64,000 bases of DNA from Spironucleus salmonicida (lineage: Eukaryota; Fornicata; Diplomonadida; Hexamitidae). The number at the start of each line of letters is the position of its first letter. Position 1 is the stretch's first letter. Shown here piece by piece: positions 46,340-56,200 of this stretch. The stretch lies in contig CM035316.1 of the NCBI GenBank assembly GCA_000497125.2, positions 1,378,001 to 1,442,000 on the forward strand, written 5' to 3'. A program made the position numbers and the translations under genes. Below the pieces are notes generated by a model that worked only from the letters and a program-made list of their open reading frames with translations, did not search any database and had not been told where the DNA came from.

Positions 46340-46497
46340 TAAAATAATTATAGTTAGAATCGGTTATATTATGATATAAATATATTACTAACCCACATAA
46401 TGTTAAAACTCCTTATGATAGCCACGTTACTCGAAATCTGTCCTAGAATATTCGGACCAATATTATTTTGTTCCTATATGTTTATAATTAGCACTGA

Positions 46498-46695
46498 TCA
46501 AGAACACATACTACCAAGTATTGTGCTACCACGTACGCCCTTGCGCGGTTTAATAACGATATATTATACAATGGTAACGTCGCAAATGAAGCCACCTTTG
46601 AGGCTTTGTATGTTAATAATCACTGAAATCACTAGAGAAACTACAATTATTTCCCCGTAGGATGTGATAAAGGGTTTCGAGGAGGTCGTGATCAT
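46498..46695 (-). CDS. Small LSm-like protein, right-arm copy, 65 aa
   Basis: Identical to the left-arm copy at 42453-42650; the same Sm1/Sm2-like pattern applies, with the same reservation. The upstream and downstream distances to the other arm genes are also the same. Confidence 0.45.
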
Positions 46696-46746
46696 TGGAT
46701 AAAATTATGCTCGCTAGGGTTTCTAGTTTTTACAAGATCTGGAAAA

Positions 46747-47424
46747 TCAGAAGTCCTCCAGGTGTTATCCATACATAGGTTCGTTGAACAGAACCACTGT
46801 ACCATAATCTGTGTCGGAGTGATCACTATAGTCAGGCTTCGCGTGCGCTAGGTTCTCATTTAAGAAGCAAACTATACTGTTCCCGTCGTCCCCTTAAATA
46901 ATGCTGTTTGTCAATAGCTATGGTGCGTCTATTAACTTTGGTGAGTGATGTGCCATAAGGGGAGACTTTCGAGTGATTGTTATTATTTGGGTTACTTCCT
47001 CTGTCTCTTCTGGCTCGATACTAATTTCGAGGGAGTTGGAGAGGTTAAGCCCGATATGGCTAACAGCCTACTATTACGATTACAGTAGTACGTTCTCTGG
47101 AGGTATCTCGCTCTATTATGTCATCTATGCCGCGGTGGACAGGGTTAGCTCCTATTTCAGTGCGCGAACCTGGACCTTCAATTCTACGTTCTGCGCATAC
47201 AGGGTACCACATGCTCTCTCTGTGTGGTTGGCATGTTTCTTCCACTCCAGTGCTGCATTAACGTTCTTCTCGTTCGCTAGCTTCAGCTACTCGATGAACG
47301 CTACCTACTGGTGCAGCGCATGTGGTAGCGACCCGATCTGCTGGATGAGATGTATGAGACCCTTTTGCACGGTTGCGATACTCCCTGAAAAATGGGGCAA
47401 CGTGGCTAAGATCTAAGGGGACAT
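46747..47424 (-). CDS. Coiled-coil protein, right-arm copy, 225 aa
   Basis: Identical to the left-arm gene at 41724-42401. Complete from ATG to TGA. N-terminal coiled coil, acidic polar C-terminal half. It diverges from the Bet3-like gene at 47479 with 54 bp between the starts, exactly as in the left arm, so both probably share a short bidirectional promoter. Confidence 0.65.
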
Positions 47425-47478
47425 TCGGTTTATCTCCAGTAGCGCTAACGACGCAAGATCCTCCATTCCAAAGCCAAA

Positions 47479-47976
47479 ATGAATGGTTCGATTCCCTCAA
47501 TAATTCTCGGTGCAGTACTCCAGCAGACTGTCGCCAACTTACAAGATGTTCAAGAGATCAACTAGCAGCTGACGATCATGGGAGAGGGACTCGGCGCCAG
47601 ACTTGTCGAGATTTTCCTGTCACAGGTCCCTACTAGCTGTCGTAGTTTCGAAAATGCTGGAAACGGTATTGCTCTCGCCATGCGATATTTCTTGACATAG
47701 TTTTCAAGTTCTATAAAGGACGTATCTTCAGGTGAAGATGGCATATCCCTGCTCAGTGCGACACAGACGGTAATGGTGATCTCTATCAAGAGTAATCCCA
47801 TTACAGCAGAGATGGTGCTCCCAAGACATCTTAATAGTATCAAGCCAGATAGTATCATGTGCGGTGCCGTGCAGGGTGCGCTTACAACGCTGGGTTGGGC
47901 CACTGTGGTGACCTTCGAGCAGGACACATTAACGATTACCAAAACCGCCGAAATCGTCGAGGAGCTGGCTGTGTGA
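47479..47976 (+). CDS. TRAPP Bet3-family subunit, right-arm copy, 165 aa
   Basis: Identical to the left-arm copy at 41172-41669, complete. In the left arm the tail-to-tail neighbour is another Bet3-like gene; here the DNA downstream of 48004 is unrelated. The DNA near its start contains a GGTTCGATTCC string that mimics a tRNA B box but is codons 2-5 of this gene. Confidence 0.72.
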
Positions 47977-48004
47977 GTACCCGAACCATCACTTCCCGGC
48001 TATG

Positions 48005-48290
48005 CTTAATACTGTATTTGGTTTATTTTCTAATTTTTCTACAAGATATTTTAAGTCCGAAAGTCAAATAATTTACGTTGGTAGAAAAATTAAAGATTAA
48101 TAACTGTAATTGACAGAAAAATAATGTTATGCTTACTTATTCACTATAAGTTTCGTTTTCAGCATCTGATAATTTAAACATATGTATTCACTATTAATAA
48201 CTCTCATACTATTTAATATATCTTTCCTTATCTATTAAAGTATGTAACTTTATATATTATATAATACTAAAATACGAAGTCACCGCTCTA
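48005..48290. other. Unique flank outside the right arm
   Basis: AT-rich, no coherent frame. It shares nothing with the TRAPP gene that flanks the left arm, apart from the 16-bp fragment inside the arm itself. Confidence 0.45.
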
Positions 48291-50573
48291 ATGGATCTGT
48301 CGCTTTCCTAATCATGGAGGTCAAAAAGAAATGAATAAAACGTTACTTAATCAAATGACTAGTTATTAAAAGCATTAAATTAAGCAAATTTAGAAATTCA
48401 GAGTCTTATATAGCAAATAGATGCATTAGAACATAAAATGGCTCAACCTGTCGGCATTAGGGCTGAAGAAGCAGAAAGAAAACTATTTTTAGCTCAGAAA
48501 CGTAGTAAAAGATAAGAAGGAGATATTATAGCGCTAACTTAATCTCACGATCGCTTGCGTTCTGAATTTCTTAAATTATTAGAACTAAAAAACCAGCTGT
48601 AAAAATAGCTGGCAGATGGTCAGATAGATGTTATTTCAGTATAAAAGAAAACAGAATATCTAGGTTAAATTGAAAATTAACTAGTTGTTTTAAAATAGGA
48701 GAATAACTATTTAGTTGCAGGAAAATATCAGCTAGAAGTGCAAATTCCTCCTTTGAATAAATAAATTTATTAGTTAACTTAAGAGAAAGCATAGCTTACA
48801 GAGGAAGTTATTTAGTTAGAGGAAAGAGTCGGGGTTAGATAAGTTGAAATTTTGCAATTAAAAAGCTAGGTTAGTAATTTAACAAGCAAAAACACCATTT
48901 TAGAGTAAGAATTGTTAACATCTACTACATAACTAAACAAACTATAAGATAATGAATAAAAAATTTACTTCTAGTTGAATTAATAAAATGAGCATATAGA
49001 GTAATCTGAAGCTAAATTAGTTTAGCAAAGCGAAGAAATACTTCGCTTAAGAGGATTACTAACCGAAAAAGAAAGTTTATACAATATGAAAGAAAAATAA
49101 ATAGGAATGGTTAGAGATCATGTGAAAGAGTTAAAAGGAGAAGTTTAAAAATACAAAGAAGAAATCAAAAATGTTAAAAGTAATAATTTAGAATTATAAG
49201 GTGTATTATAGACTTAATAGGTTACTAACAAAAATCACTTAGAGACTTTATAGATGAGTAAAATGATGTTAACGGAATATAGTGTTGGAATATAGTATTT
49301 AGAAAGTGATTTAGGAAAGTAAAAATAATATATCAAAAGTTTAGAACTCGAGATTAATAAAACTTCAAGTGCCCCTATCACTGCTGTTAATGATACAAAT
49401 ATAGTAGAGTAATAAACTATTCCACTGTAAAATTCTCAAAATGAAAACCTATCTGTTTTATAGTTAAGTATAGATTAAGATATTGGTAATGAATTGGAAA
49501 TAGTATCTTTGTCAGCACCTGAAATGATAATGTAACTAGCTATAAATGATGAGTTAGATATATAACCCAAGATGGAGGTGGAACCAGTAGCTGAACCCCA
49601 GATGGAGGTGGAACCAGTAGCTGAACCCCAGATGGAGGTGGAACCCGTGGTTGAACCCCAGATGGAGGTGGAACCAGTAGCTGAACCCCAGATGGAGGTG
49701 GAACCAGTAGCTGAACCCCAGATGGAGGTGGAACCCGTGGTTGAACCCCAGATGGAGGTGGAACCCGTGGTTGAACCCCAGATGGAGGTGGAACCCGTGG
49801 TTGAACCCCAGATGGAGGTGGAACCAGTAGCTGAACCCCAGATGGAGGTGGAACCAGTAGCTGAACCCCAGATGGAGGTGGAACCAGTAGCTGAACCCCA
49901 GATGGAGGTGGAACCCGTGGTTGAACCCCAGATGGAGGTGGAACCAGTAGCTGAACCCCAGATAGAGGTGGAACCAGTAGCTGAACCACAGATGGAGGTG
50001 GAACCCGTGGTTGAACCCCAGATGGAGGTGGAACCAGTAGCTGAACCCCAGATGGAGGTGGAACCAGTAGCTGAACCCCAGATGGAGGTGGAACCAGTAG
50101 CTGAACCCCAGATGGAGGTGGAACCCGTGGTTGAACCCCAGATGGAGGTGGAACCAGTAGCTGAACCCCAGATGGAGGTGGAACCAGTAGCTGAACCCCA
50201 GATGGAGGTGGAACCCGTGGTTGAACCCCAGATGGAGGTGGAACCCGTAGCTGAACCCCAGATGGAGGTGGAACCAGTAGCTGAACCCCAGATAGAGGTG
50301 GAACCAGTAGCTGAACCACAGATGGAGGTGGAACCCGTGGTTGAACCCCAGATAGAGGTGGAATTTTCAATTGAACCGCATATCAGTCTTATTCCATTAA
50401 TTATCAGCACTGACGACTAGCCGATACCGGATGCTGAATTTCTACAACGCAGCTCACCTCAGTCGATTCCTTCAATTCTAAATGATTTTTCAAACGTGTC
50501 TGATAGAAAGTCTACAATCTCATAAATACCGCTTTCGTCCAATAACTCGATCGTCTAGGATGATTTTAAGTGA
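48291..50573 (+). CDS. Coiled-coil protein with 26 tandem MEVEP decapeptides, 760 aa
   Basis: Residues 1-420 are coiled coil (for example ALEHKMAQPVGIRAEEAERK, then VRDHVKELKGEVQKYKEEIK), rich in Gln coded TAR. Residues 428-687 are 26 perfect-length repeats of MEVEPV[A/V]EPQ, followed by a degenerate 27th (IEVEFSIEPH). The repeat is acidic and Pro-containing, so probably an extended rod or disordered spacer. The C-terminal 60 residues are Ser/Pro/Asp-rich (PSILNDFSNVSDRKST) and polar. The start lies 286 bp from the repeat arm. It could be a cytoskeletal or surface-associated scaffold. The tail and coiled-coil parts show this is one protein, not a satellite. Confidence 0.8.
49572..50351 (+). 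repeat. Tandem array, 26 x 30 bp, in-frame
   Basis: Each unit is ATG GAG GTG GAA CC(A/C) GT(A/G) G(C/T)T GAA CC(C/A) CAG. Two main variants occur: A (CCA GTA GCT, 17 units with minor forms) and B (CCC GTG GTT, 9 units). Unit 14 and unit 25 share two rare changes (ATA for ATG and CCA for CCC) and are each followed by a B unit, so an 11-unit (330-bp) block was duplicated. The unit length is a multiple of three and holds no stop, so five other frames are also open. Confidence 0.95.
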
Positions 50574-50592
50574 ACTATTGATATTTCCACTG

Positions 50593-51045
50593 TCACTCAT
50601 CAGCCGGTAAATCTGGGAAGTTCAAAAATTCAGGATCCTTCCCAGTTGCAGCCTTGAGCTTTGCCTAAACAAAATTACGAGATTTACCATTTTTGATGTC
50701 AGTAAAATATGAGGCATATACAGGGTCTTCTGAACGGGGCCCCGTAAAATTAGAACTTACTGTTTACTGCGTCATAACCTAAACTGCAAATTTTGGAACT
50801 GGTGATTTAACCTAGGAAAATTGAGCAGGCTACTCTTGCTCTACTATATTTTTAGGTAGAAAATCGTAAACAGGGTATTCAAATTGATATCCAAATATTA
50901 AATATGGCCAAAAAACATTTTCGTTTTTAAGTAGTAAGTTTACAAAATGTTGTTAATCTTTAGGATTTATCAATTATATTAGGGAATCTGGTTTAACTAC
51001 TTTAAGTTAAGAGATACTTTCTTGGATTTCCTCAATGGTAATCAT
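50593..51045 (-). CDS. Hypothetical 150-aa protein
   Basis: Starts MITIEEIQESISQLKVV. A helical N-terminus (INPKDQQHFVNLLLKNENVF) is followed by an aromatic/Pro-rich middle (WPYLIFGYQFEYPVYDFLP), then a polar linker and a conserved-looking tail KLKAATGKDPEFLNFPDLP. Convergent with the MEVEP gene, 19 bp apart. No family recognised. Confidence 0.6.
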
Positions 51046-51104
51046 TTTCAATCTACAAACTAATAATTATGATAATCATATATACTATAATTTATTTTAT
51101 AAAA

Positions 51105-51254
51105 ATGATGAATTAGCTCAAACCATAAGAGTGCGTAAAAAGCTTGCAGCAACTCCGCGAGGAAGTTGTTCAGGCAATCAAAGAAGGTGAGGAGAGCTAA
51201 ATTGATAATTTTAGGGCGAAATTTCATGAAATTACTGGGAAAATCCCAAAGTGA
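51105..51254 (+). CDS. Very small helical protein, 49 aa
   Basis: Starts MMNQLKPQECVKSLQQL and continues as one charged amphipathic helix (REEVVQAIKEGEESQIDNF) ending ITGKIPK. Composition and helix pattern are protein-like despite the size. The stop is 10 bp before the stop of the convergent TcdA-like gene. Divergent from the 150-aa gene, 59 bp between starts. Confidence 0.5.
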
Positions 51255-51264
51255 TAACTTACCC

Positions 51265-52002
51265 TCATTTCAGTTTCGAGACAATAAACTTACCTCCGAT
51301 AATCCTCTCAATAGCAGCGTAGCCAACCCAAATACCGAACATGCTCGTCATCACGGCATAGCTGGGCAGGCTCATTTTGACACCGTCTGCGTCCTTCGGG
51401 TGAGGCGCTGGCTTCTCAAGACTCAGCACGCAAACAGCATCCTTGCAGTCCCTTCCATCCAGCTCGATTTTGGACTTCACGCGCTTCGCAAGCGCACAGC
51501 AGCGGATTTGGTCGAGCTGCACTACGTTTATTTTGCTCGGGTCGTGCTTCCTGGCGGCGCCCATGCTGGAGACGATGGGCATCTTAGCGTCTAGGCAGGC
51601 CTGGATTATCTCAGTTTTCTGCACGAACAGGTCAATGCAGTCCACAACGATCTGGATCTCATGCTACTTGATGAGCTCAAGGACGCGGGCGCCGTTGACT
51701 TTCTCGTTAACGGCGACGCATTTCGCATCCGGGTTGATCGATTCTACGCGGAGCCTCGCGACCTCTGCCTTTTACTAACCCATTGTTTCCTGCGTAGCTA
51801 GCACCTGGCGGTTCGTGTTCGACGGTTCGAAGCGGTCAAAATCTACCAGAACGAAGAACTGAACTCCCGAGCGGGCGAGTGTTTCCAGCGCCATACCGCC
51901 GACAGCGCCACATCCCAGGAGCAGAAGTTTCGTTGATTACATAAGTTTCAGGGCTTCTGGCGATTTTGCGAGCTCAAAGCGCTGGAATAGCGGGTGGGAC
52001 AT
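51265..52002 (-). CDS. tcdA: TcdA-like tRNA threonylcarbamoyladenosine dehydratase, 245 aa
   Basis: E1-like ATP-dependent enzyme of the ThiF/MoeB fold that cyclises t6A in tRNA. Markers: RFELAKSPEALKLM start, nucleotide loop LLLLGCGAVGGMALETLARSG at about 33, LVDFDRFEPSNTNRQ, and GQQKAEVARLRV, where the first Gln is encoded TAG and the second TAA (51772-51777, reversed). SSMGAARKHDPSKINV is the characteristic GGAxxxxDPxxI block. It is GC-rich. In most eukaryotes the relatives (Tcd1/Tcd2) are mitochondrial, and no targeting peptide is seen here. Confidence 0.85.
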
Positions 52003-52117
52003 TTGGGTAGAGGGGTATTGAACGGGATATCTTAAATTATGAATAATAATGTTAAGCGGATTGAAACATTACGTTTAGTGTATTATATATCTATATATAA
52101 TAATATATAGTGTTCAG

Positions 52118-53281
52118 ATGGTGAGTAAAGCAGTTAATATATCTGTTAGCGTTTTGCTATTGCTTGGCGGTGCACTGTGTTCGGGCTTAAATTTAGGTAT
52201 GTTATCAATTGATCCAATTAAGTTAAAAGACCAGTTAGAAACTGGAAATCAGAGATAAACGCGATAGGCAAAACTGCTTATCCCCTTAGTTAATGACAGG
52301 CATATGATCATTGTAGTTATACTACTTGGAAATGCTCTGTGTATGGAGCTCATGCCTATACTATTAGAAAGAATTATTGGATTTACTGGGACAATTATCA
52401 TATCAACTATTGTTGTTGTTATTTTTTGTGAAATAATACCACAGGGTCTTATGACAAAGTATAAAATGGAATTATGTGGTATTTTTGCTCCTTTTGTATG
52501 GTTTATAATATTTTAAACTTTCATACTTAGCTATCCTCTCGCAAGAATTTTGGATCTAATCCTAGGGAAAGAAGATCATGAAAAATACTCCCGTGAGGAG
52601 TTAGTTCAATTAATAGCTATCCATTCTATGGAAGAATTTCATGAAGGAACACATTAACCATAAATTGCATCCAGAGATGAAGATAAAGATCTTTTTATTT
52701 GCCAAGCAGCTCGCAGTTCAATTAATAGAGTATCATTTATAGAATAATAATTGTAAAAAGAACTTTAGTAGGCTGAATAATAATAAGAGAAATTAACTTA
52801 TGATGAGGTCTCTGTTGTGTGTGGAATATTAAAAATACATGAAAAGGTAGCCAAAGATATATATACACCTTTAGACTAAATGTATATGCTAGATTATAAC
52901 AAAATAATAGAATCTAGTACCTTTTCTGAGATTTACGAAAATGGATATTCTCGAGTTCCTATTTATTTAAGAGATAGAAACAATATAGTTGGAGTTTTAT
53001 TAACTAAATAACTTATTAAGTATTCCCCTTTAGTTTCAATTGACCTTAGAAGTCTAGATATACGATCGTAAGTCCCTTTACTACCTGAATAATTATCATT
53101 AATAGATGTTTTACATGAATTTCAGAAAGGATCTGCTCATATGGGAGCAGTTGTTTCAGACAAAGAATTTAAAGTTATTGGATTTATCACATTAGAATAA
53201 GTATTAGAATAAATTTTATAGGAAGAAATTTTTGATGAATATGATGTATTAAGGGAAACTAGGAAATAAAATTAAAAATGA
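52118..53281 (+). CDS. CNNM/CorC-type membrane protein, 387 aa
   Basis: A cyclin-M family (DUF21 plus CBS) transport protein. Starts with a hydrophobic segment VSVLLLLGGALCSGLNLGML, where SGLNxGxLS is the DUF21 signature. Further spans include MIIVVILLGNALCMELM, TGTIIISTIVVVIFCEIIPQ (EIIPQ is strongly conserved) and FAPFVWFIIF, giving about four membrane helices. The CBS pair follows: YNKIIESSTFSEIYENGYSRVPIY, then DRNNIVGVLLTK and KVIGFITLEQVLEQIL. CNNM proteins handle Mg2+ transport. No C-terminal cyclic-nucleotide-like domain is seen. Confidence 0.85.
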
Positions 53282-53282
53282 C

Positions 53283-53480
53283 TCATCTTCTATTACTTGT
53301 TGATTATTTCAAATATTATTTAATTTCAGCTAAAATCTCTGGATTAATCAACACATTCTTCTCGTCAATTATATTAATATTTTAATCATCTCTTCTATCT
53401 TCTAATAGAACAATCTGATACTCTGGAAGTGTCAACAATACCCATTCTGCACCTCCTTATGAAGTCAATTTAATGTTCAT
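53283..53480 (-). CDS. Small hypothetical protein, 65 aa
   Basis: Starts MNIKLTSQGGAEWVLLTLPE, with a strand-rich first half (EYQIVLLEDRRDD) and a helical end (INPEILAEIKQYLKQ). Reads like a folded small protein. The stop is 1 bp from the stop of the convergent CNNM gene. Family unknown. Confidence 0.5.
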
Positions 53481-53582
53481 TATTAATATTAATTATATTT
53501 TTATATAATAAGTCCAATACTATAGACACACCTAGTTTTAAAAAGCCTTATCTAAAATTAAATTATAAATATAAATTCTTAC

Positions 53583-53951
53583 TCACTCTCTCCATAAAAA
53601 ATTAAAAAAGTCATCCTTTACGTCTTAACCACCCTATATCATCAACTAAGTAATTGCTCGCATCTTTTGAATTTTGTCTATCTGTTATCGTATTATCGAA
53701 TTTTCCTGCTCTAAATTTGCAATATTTTATCTCACAGGTATCAATTCCAGCTATAATATCTAGCTTTTCGCCTATAATATCTCCGATTCTAATTTTAATT
53801 TTTTAGACTCTTTTTATGTCATTGATACAAGTTCCTAACACTCTTTAAGTGATTATGATTAAATTTCAGAGAATTCTTCATATGCTTTAGGATGATATTT
53901 AAGTACAGATCCTAGTTCCTGAAGAATAGTAATCAATTCATTAAATGACAT
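53583..53951 (-). CDS. Coiled-coil protein, 122 aa
   Basis: Starts MSFNELITILQELGSVLK. Residues 35-100 are a coiled coil (KKLKLESEILQAKSQILQLE). The tail DVKDDFFNFLWRE is aromatic and acidic. Size and layout recall small kinetochore or tether subunits, but I have no specific match. Confidence 0.6.
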
Positions 53952-54037
53952 TTATAATTATATAAATATTATATGATAAAATATTGTATAATAAAAACAG
54001 GCTTAATAAAGTTTATATACCTTAATAATAAAAATCA

Positions 54038-54523
54038 TCATTATTTATGCTTAGCAATATCAATATGGCAATATCCAGATGGATTATTTTTTAAATAGTT
54101 TTAATGATAATCTTCTGCGATAAAGTAATTTTCCAATTTCATGACTTCAACAACAATCTTGGCTTCTGAATAATCTTCTTGGACAGAATTAATTTTTTGC
54201 TCGATTGTTTTAGCGTCATCTTCAGTCACCCAGTAAATACCAGTTCTGTACTAAGTTCCTCTATCATTTCCCTATCTGTTTAAGATTGTAGGATCAATAA
54301 TGGTAAAATATACATCTAAAATTTGTTGTAATGAAACAATAGATGGGTTATAATTGATTTGTATGGCTTCTGATGCCCCAGTAGTACCTTAACAAACCTG
54401 CTTATACTTCGGATTATCAATATTAGAGTTAGCATAGCCTGTACTTGTTGATGTGACGCCTTTCATTTCTCTAAAAACCTCTTGGACCCCCCAAAAGCAT
54501 CCACCTGCAAGATAAATAGTCAT
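54038..54523 (-). CDS. MSRA: Peptide methionine sulfoxide reductase A, 161 aa
   Basis: MsrA repairs methionine-S-sulfoxide. The catalytic motif GGCFWGVQEVF is at residues 7-17, followed by GVTSTSTGYANS, YKQVCQGTTGASEAIQI (the VCxGxTGHAE block, His replaced by Ser), [21 protein letters not shown] and the end YFIAEDYHQNYLKNNP with GYC. The recycling Cys may be the one in GYCHID. Full length for the family with no targeting peptide. It ends TAA (Gln), then tandem TGA TGA. Confidence 0.92.
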
Positions 54524-54577
54524 TTTGATTTGTTTATTTTTAAACCTTATTTACTATTATAAAAGATATATAAACTT

Positions 54578-55180
54578 TCACTAATCCCAATTTCTTATAT
54601 TGTGTTGATTTCGATACTATTCGCTCATATCTCTGAAAATTTTATCAGCCGACACAATTACCTATTCTTTTCTGCTAATTTAGTTTCTACAAGGACTTTG
54701 CTTAATTTAAAAAGGTTTAAAGCCTGTATATGACTAAATATACTAGTTTTTGAATTGATTGTTGTTATCTTTATTATAAGGAGGGCGTAACTTTTAAGCA
54801 ATCTCTACCTATTACTCCTACTTACTTTCATAGTTTGCATAATTAAGATTACTAAAAGATGATTATTGCTTTAACGAATTAGCTGAGAAACCACGATATT
54901 TACCTCTTAATAAAGGTGATTAAGTTAATTTTTATGCATTTTTCTATCGTTGCTCCTTTTATTTCATAATGGATTATCGCTAATGCCGCTCTAAGTAATC
55001 TGTATGCAAGAAATCTAGCATTTAATTAAGTTATTCTTATTATATACTAAATTAATCAGATTTCTATGTTCGAACTTGCTATTCACGCCCAACTATATGA
55101 GTGATAGAATGCATGCGATTCATTATTTTTTATGTTGCTTTATATAATATATGCATAATTTAAAATGGGAATATGCTCAT
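54578..55180 (-). CDS. Hypothetical basic protein, about 200 aa
   Basis: The clear coding part begins near MNRMHSITHIVGREQQVRT and is basic, with Gln/Lys/Arg-rich segments (RQSIMKQKEQRQKNAQK; LRGKYRGFSANSLKQQ) and an end SEQYRNQHNIRNWDQ. In-frame ATGs upstream at 55210 and 55285 are possible, but the added sequence looks non-coding. It might bind nucleic acid or microtubules. No domain recognised. Confidence 0.55.
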
Positions 55181-55387
55181 GTCAAATTAACAGATAATAA
55201 AAATAACCATAATCTTACAGTAATTCAATATAGGAGACAGAATAATCTAATATATCGTAGAATCACTCAATCCACGAAGATTCATTTAATATTTAATAAC
55301 TTTCTTAAATAAATCTAGATGAACTAATGCTTGATTTCAAGAAAAAAGTATCTATCTAAGATAATCACTTTTGATTCTGATTAAATA

Positions 55388-56149
55388 TCAAATATCATCT
55401 TCTTCAGCTAAAAATGCTACTAAAAAAGCATCATAATTCGAGAACTCTCTAAAATTTATCTCACTTACCTTATCTTTGAGTGGTTAAATAATATTTCCAG
55501 TTAGTACACAATATCCTGGAAATTAGTTTCCTATTAAATCAACAAATTCAGACACTGACTAATCGAGTTCAGACCCAATTTTATCTATTTCTTCTTGAAT
55601 ATCTTTGTCTATGCTAGATATTAAATATTACTATACTTCCTCAAGCTTACGATTTTTAGAAAAGCAAGCTGATGCACAAATATTCATTTAATATTATTTA
55701 AACTAGCTAGATGCGAATAGTTTAGAACTAGTAAGCGTAATAGATTGATTTCTTGACAAGTTTATTGTATTAATAATTCCAAAATTAATTTGCCTATTAC
55801 TCTGTAGTAGACAATTATCAGAATGCAACTCAATAATTTTATTATTTTATACAGGTCTCAAGATAAAACTTGAGGATCCATTCTAACTATTAATAATAAA
55901 AAGTTTTTCATCTATATAGGATTTAGCAAAGTGTCTACTATTGTGTAGCATTATATGCAAATCTTAAGGTATTAGTAGCTAAAAATAAATTTAATCATAT
56001 GATAATTTTATATAATCTAAAGCGTCTCTAAATTCTATATTTTAAACTTCGGAATACATCGAAAGTATATTTCTTATGGATGAATTTTACTGTAATGATC
56101 CCTAAGTTATCTGTGATAAAATAACTTATGGACAGATGATTGTTTACAT
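55388..56149 (-). CDS. Hypothetical 253-aa protein
   Basis: Starts MQTIICPQVILSQITQGSLQ. A strand-rich N-terminal half follows (IYFQLLIPQDLHIMLHNSRH, LFIINSQNGSSSFILR), then a Cys-containing linker (MNICASACFSK) and an acidic helical C-terminal third (SIDKDIQEEIDKIGSELDQS). It ends FLVAFLAEEDDI. No motif allows a name. Confidence 0.62.
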
Positions 56150-56200
56150 TTGACTTGCCGAATTACGAATTATTAAATATATAGTACATATATATTGAAA

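Larger units (their letters stand above)
45721..48004. repeat. Right arm of the 2284-bp inverted repeat
   Basis: Reverse complement of 41144-43427. The outermost 16 bp of homology correspond to the last codons and stop of the TRAPP gene at 40674, which here are an orphan fragment beyond the Bet3-like copy. This suggests the left arm is in its original context and the right arm is the transposed or duplicated one. Confidence 0.9.

Noticed and set aside
47478-47496. tRNA-like B box GGTTCGATTCC with an A-box-like string about 80 bp upstream
   Set aside because: The flanks do not pair into T-arm or acceptor stems, and the string is codons 2-5 of the Bet3-like gene, whose frame is well supported in both arms.
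41144-48004. The inverted repeat as a transposon with terminal inverted repeats
   Set aside because: No transposase or integrase is seen, the arms carry ordinary host-type genes, and no target-site duplication is visible at the outer ends.
49572-50351. CRISPR-like or satellite array
   Set aside because: There are no spacers between units, the unit length is a multiple of three, and the array sits inside a 761-codon frame.
49475-50410. Minus-strand frames of 276 and 311 codons (GSTSIWGSATGS and PPPSGVQ repeats)
   Set aside because: They are shadows of the 30-bp coding repeat, which has no stop in any frame. Only the plus frame continues into coiled coil upstream and a normal tail downstream.
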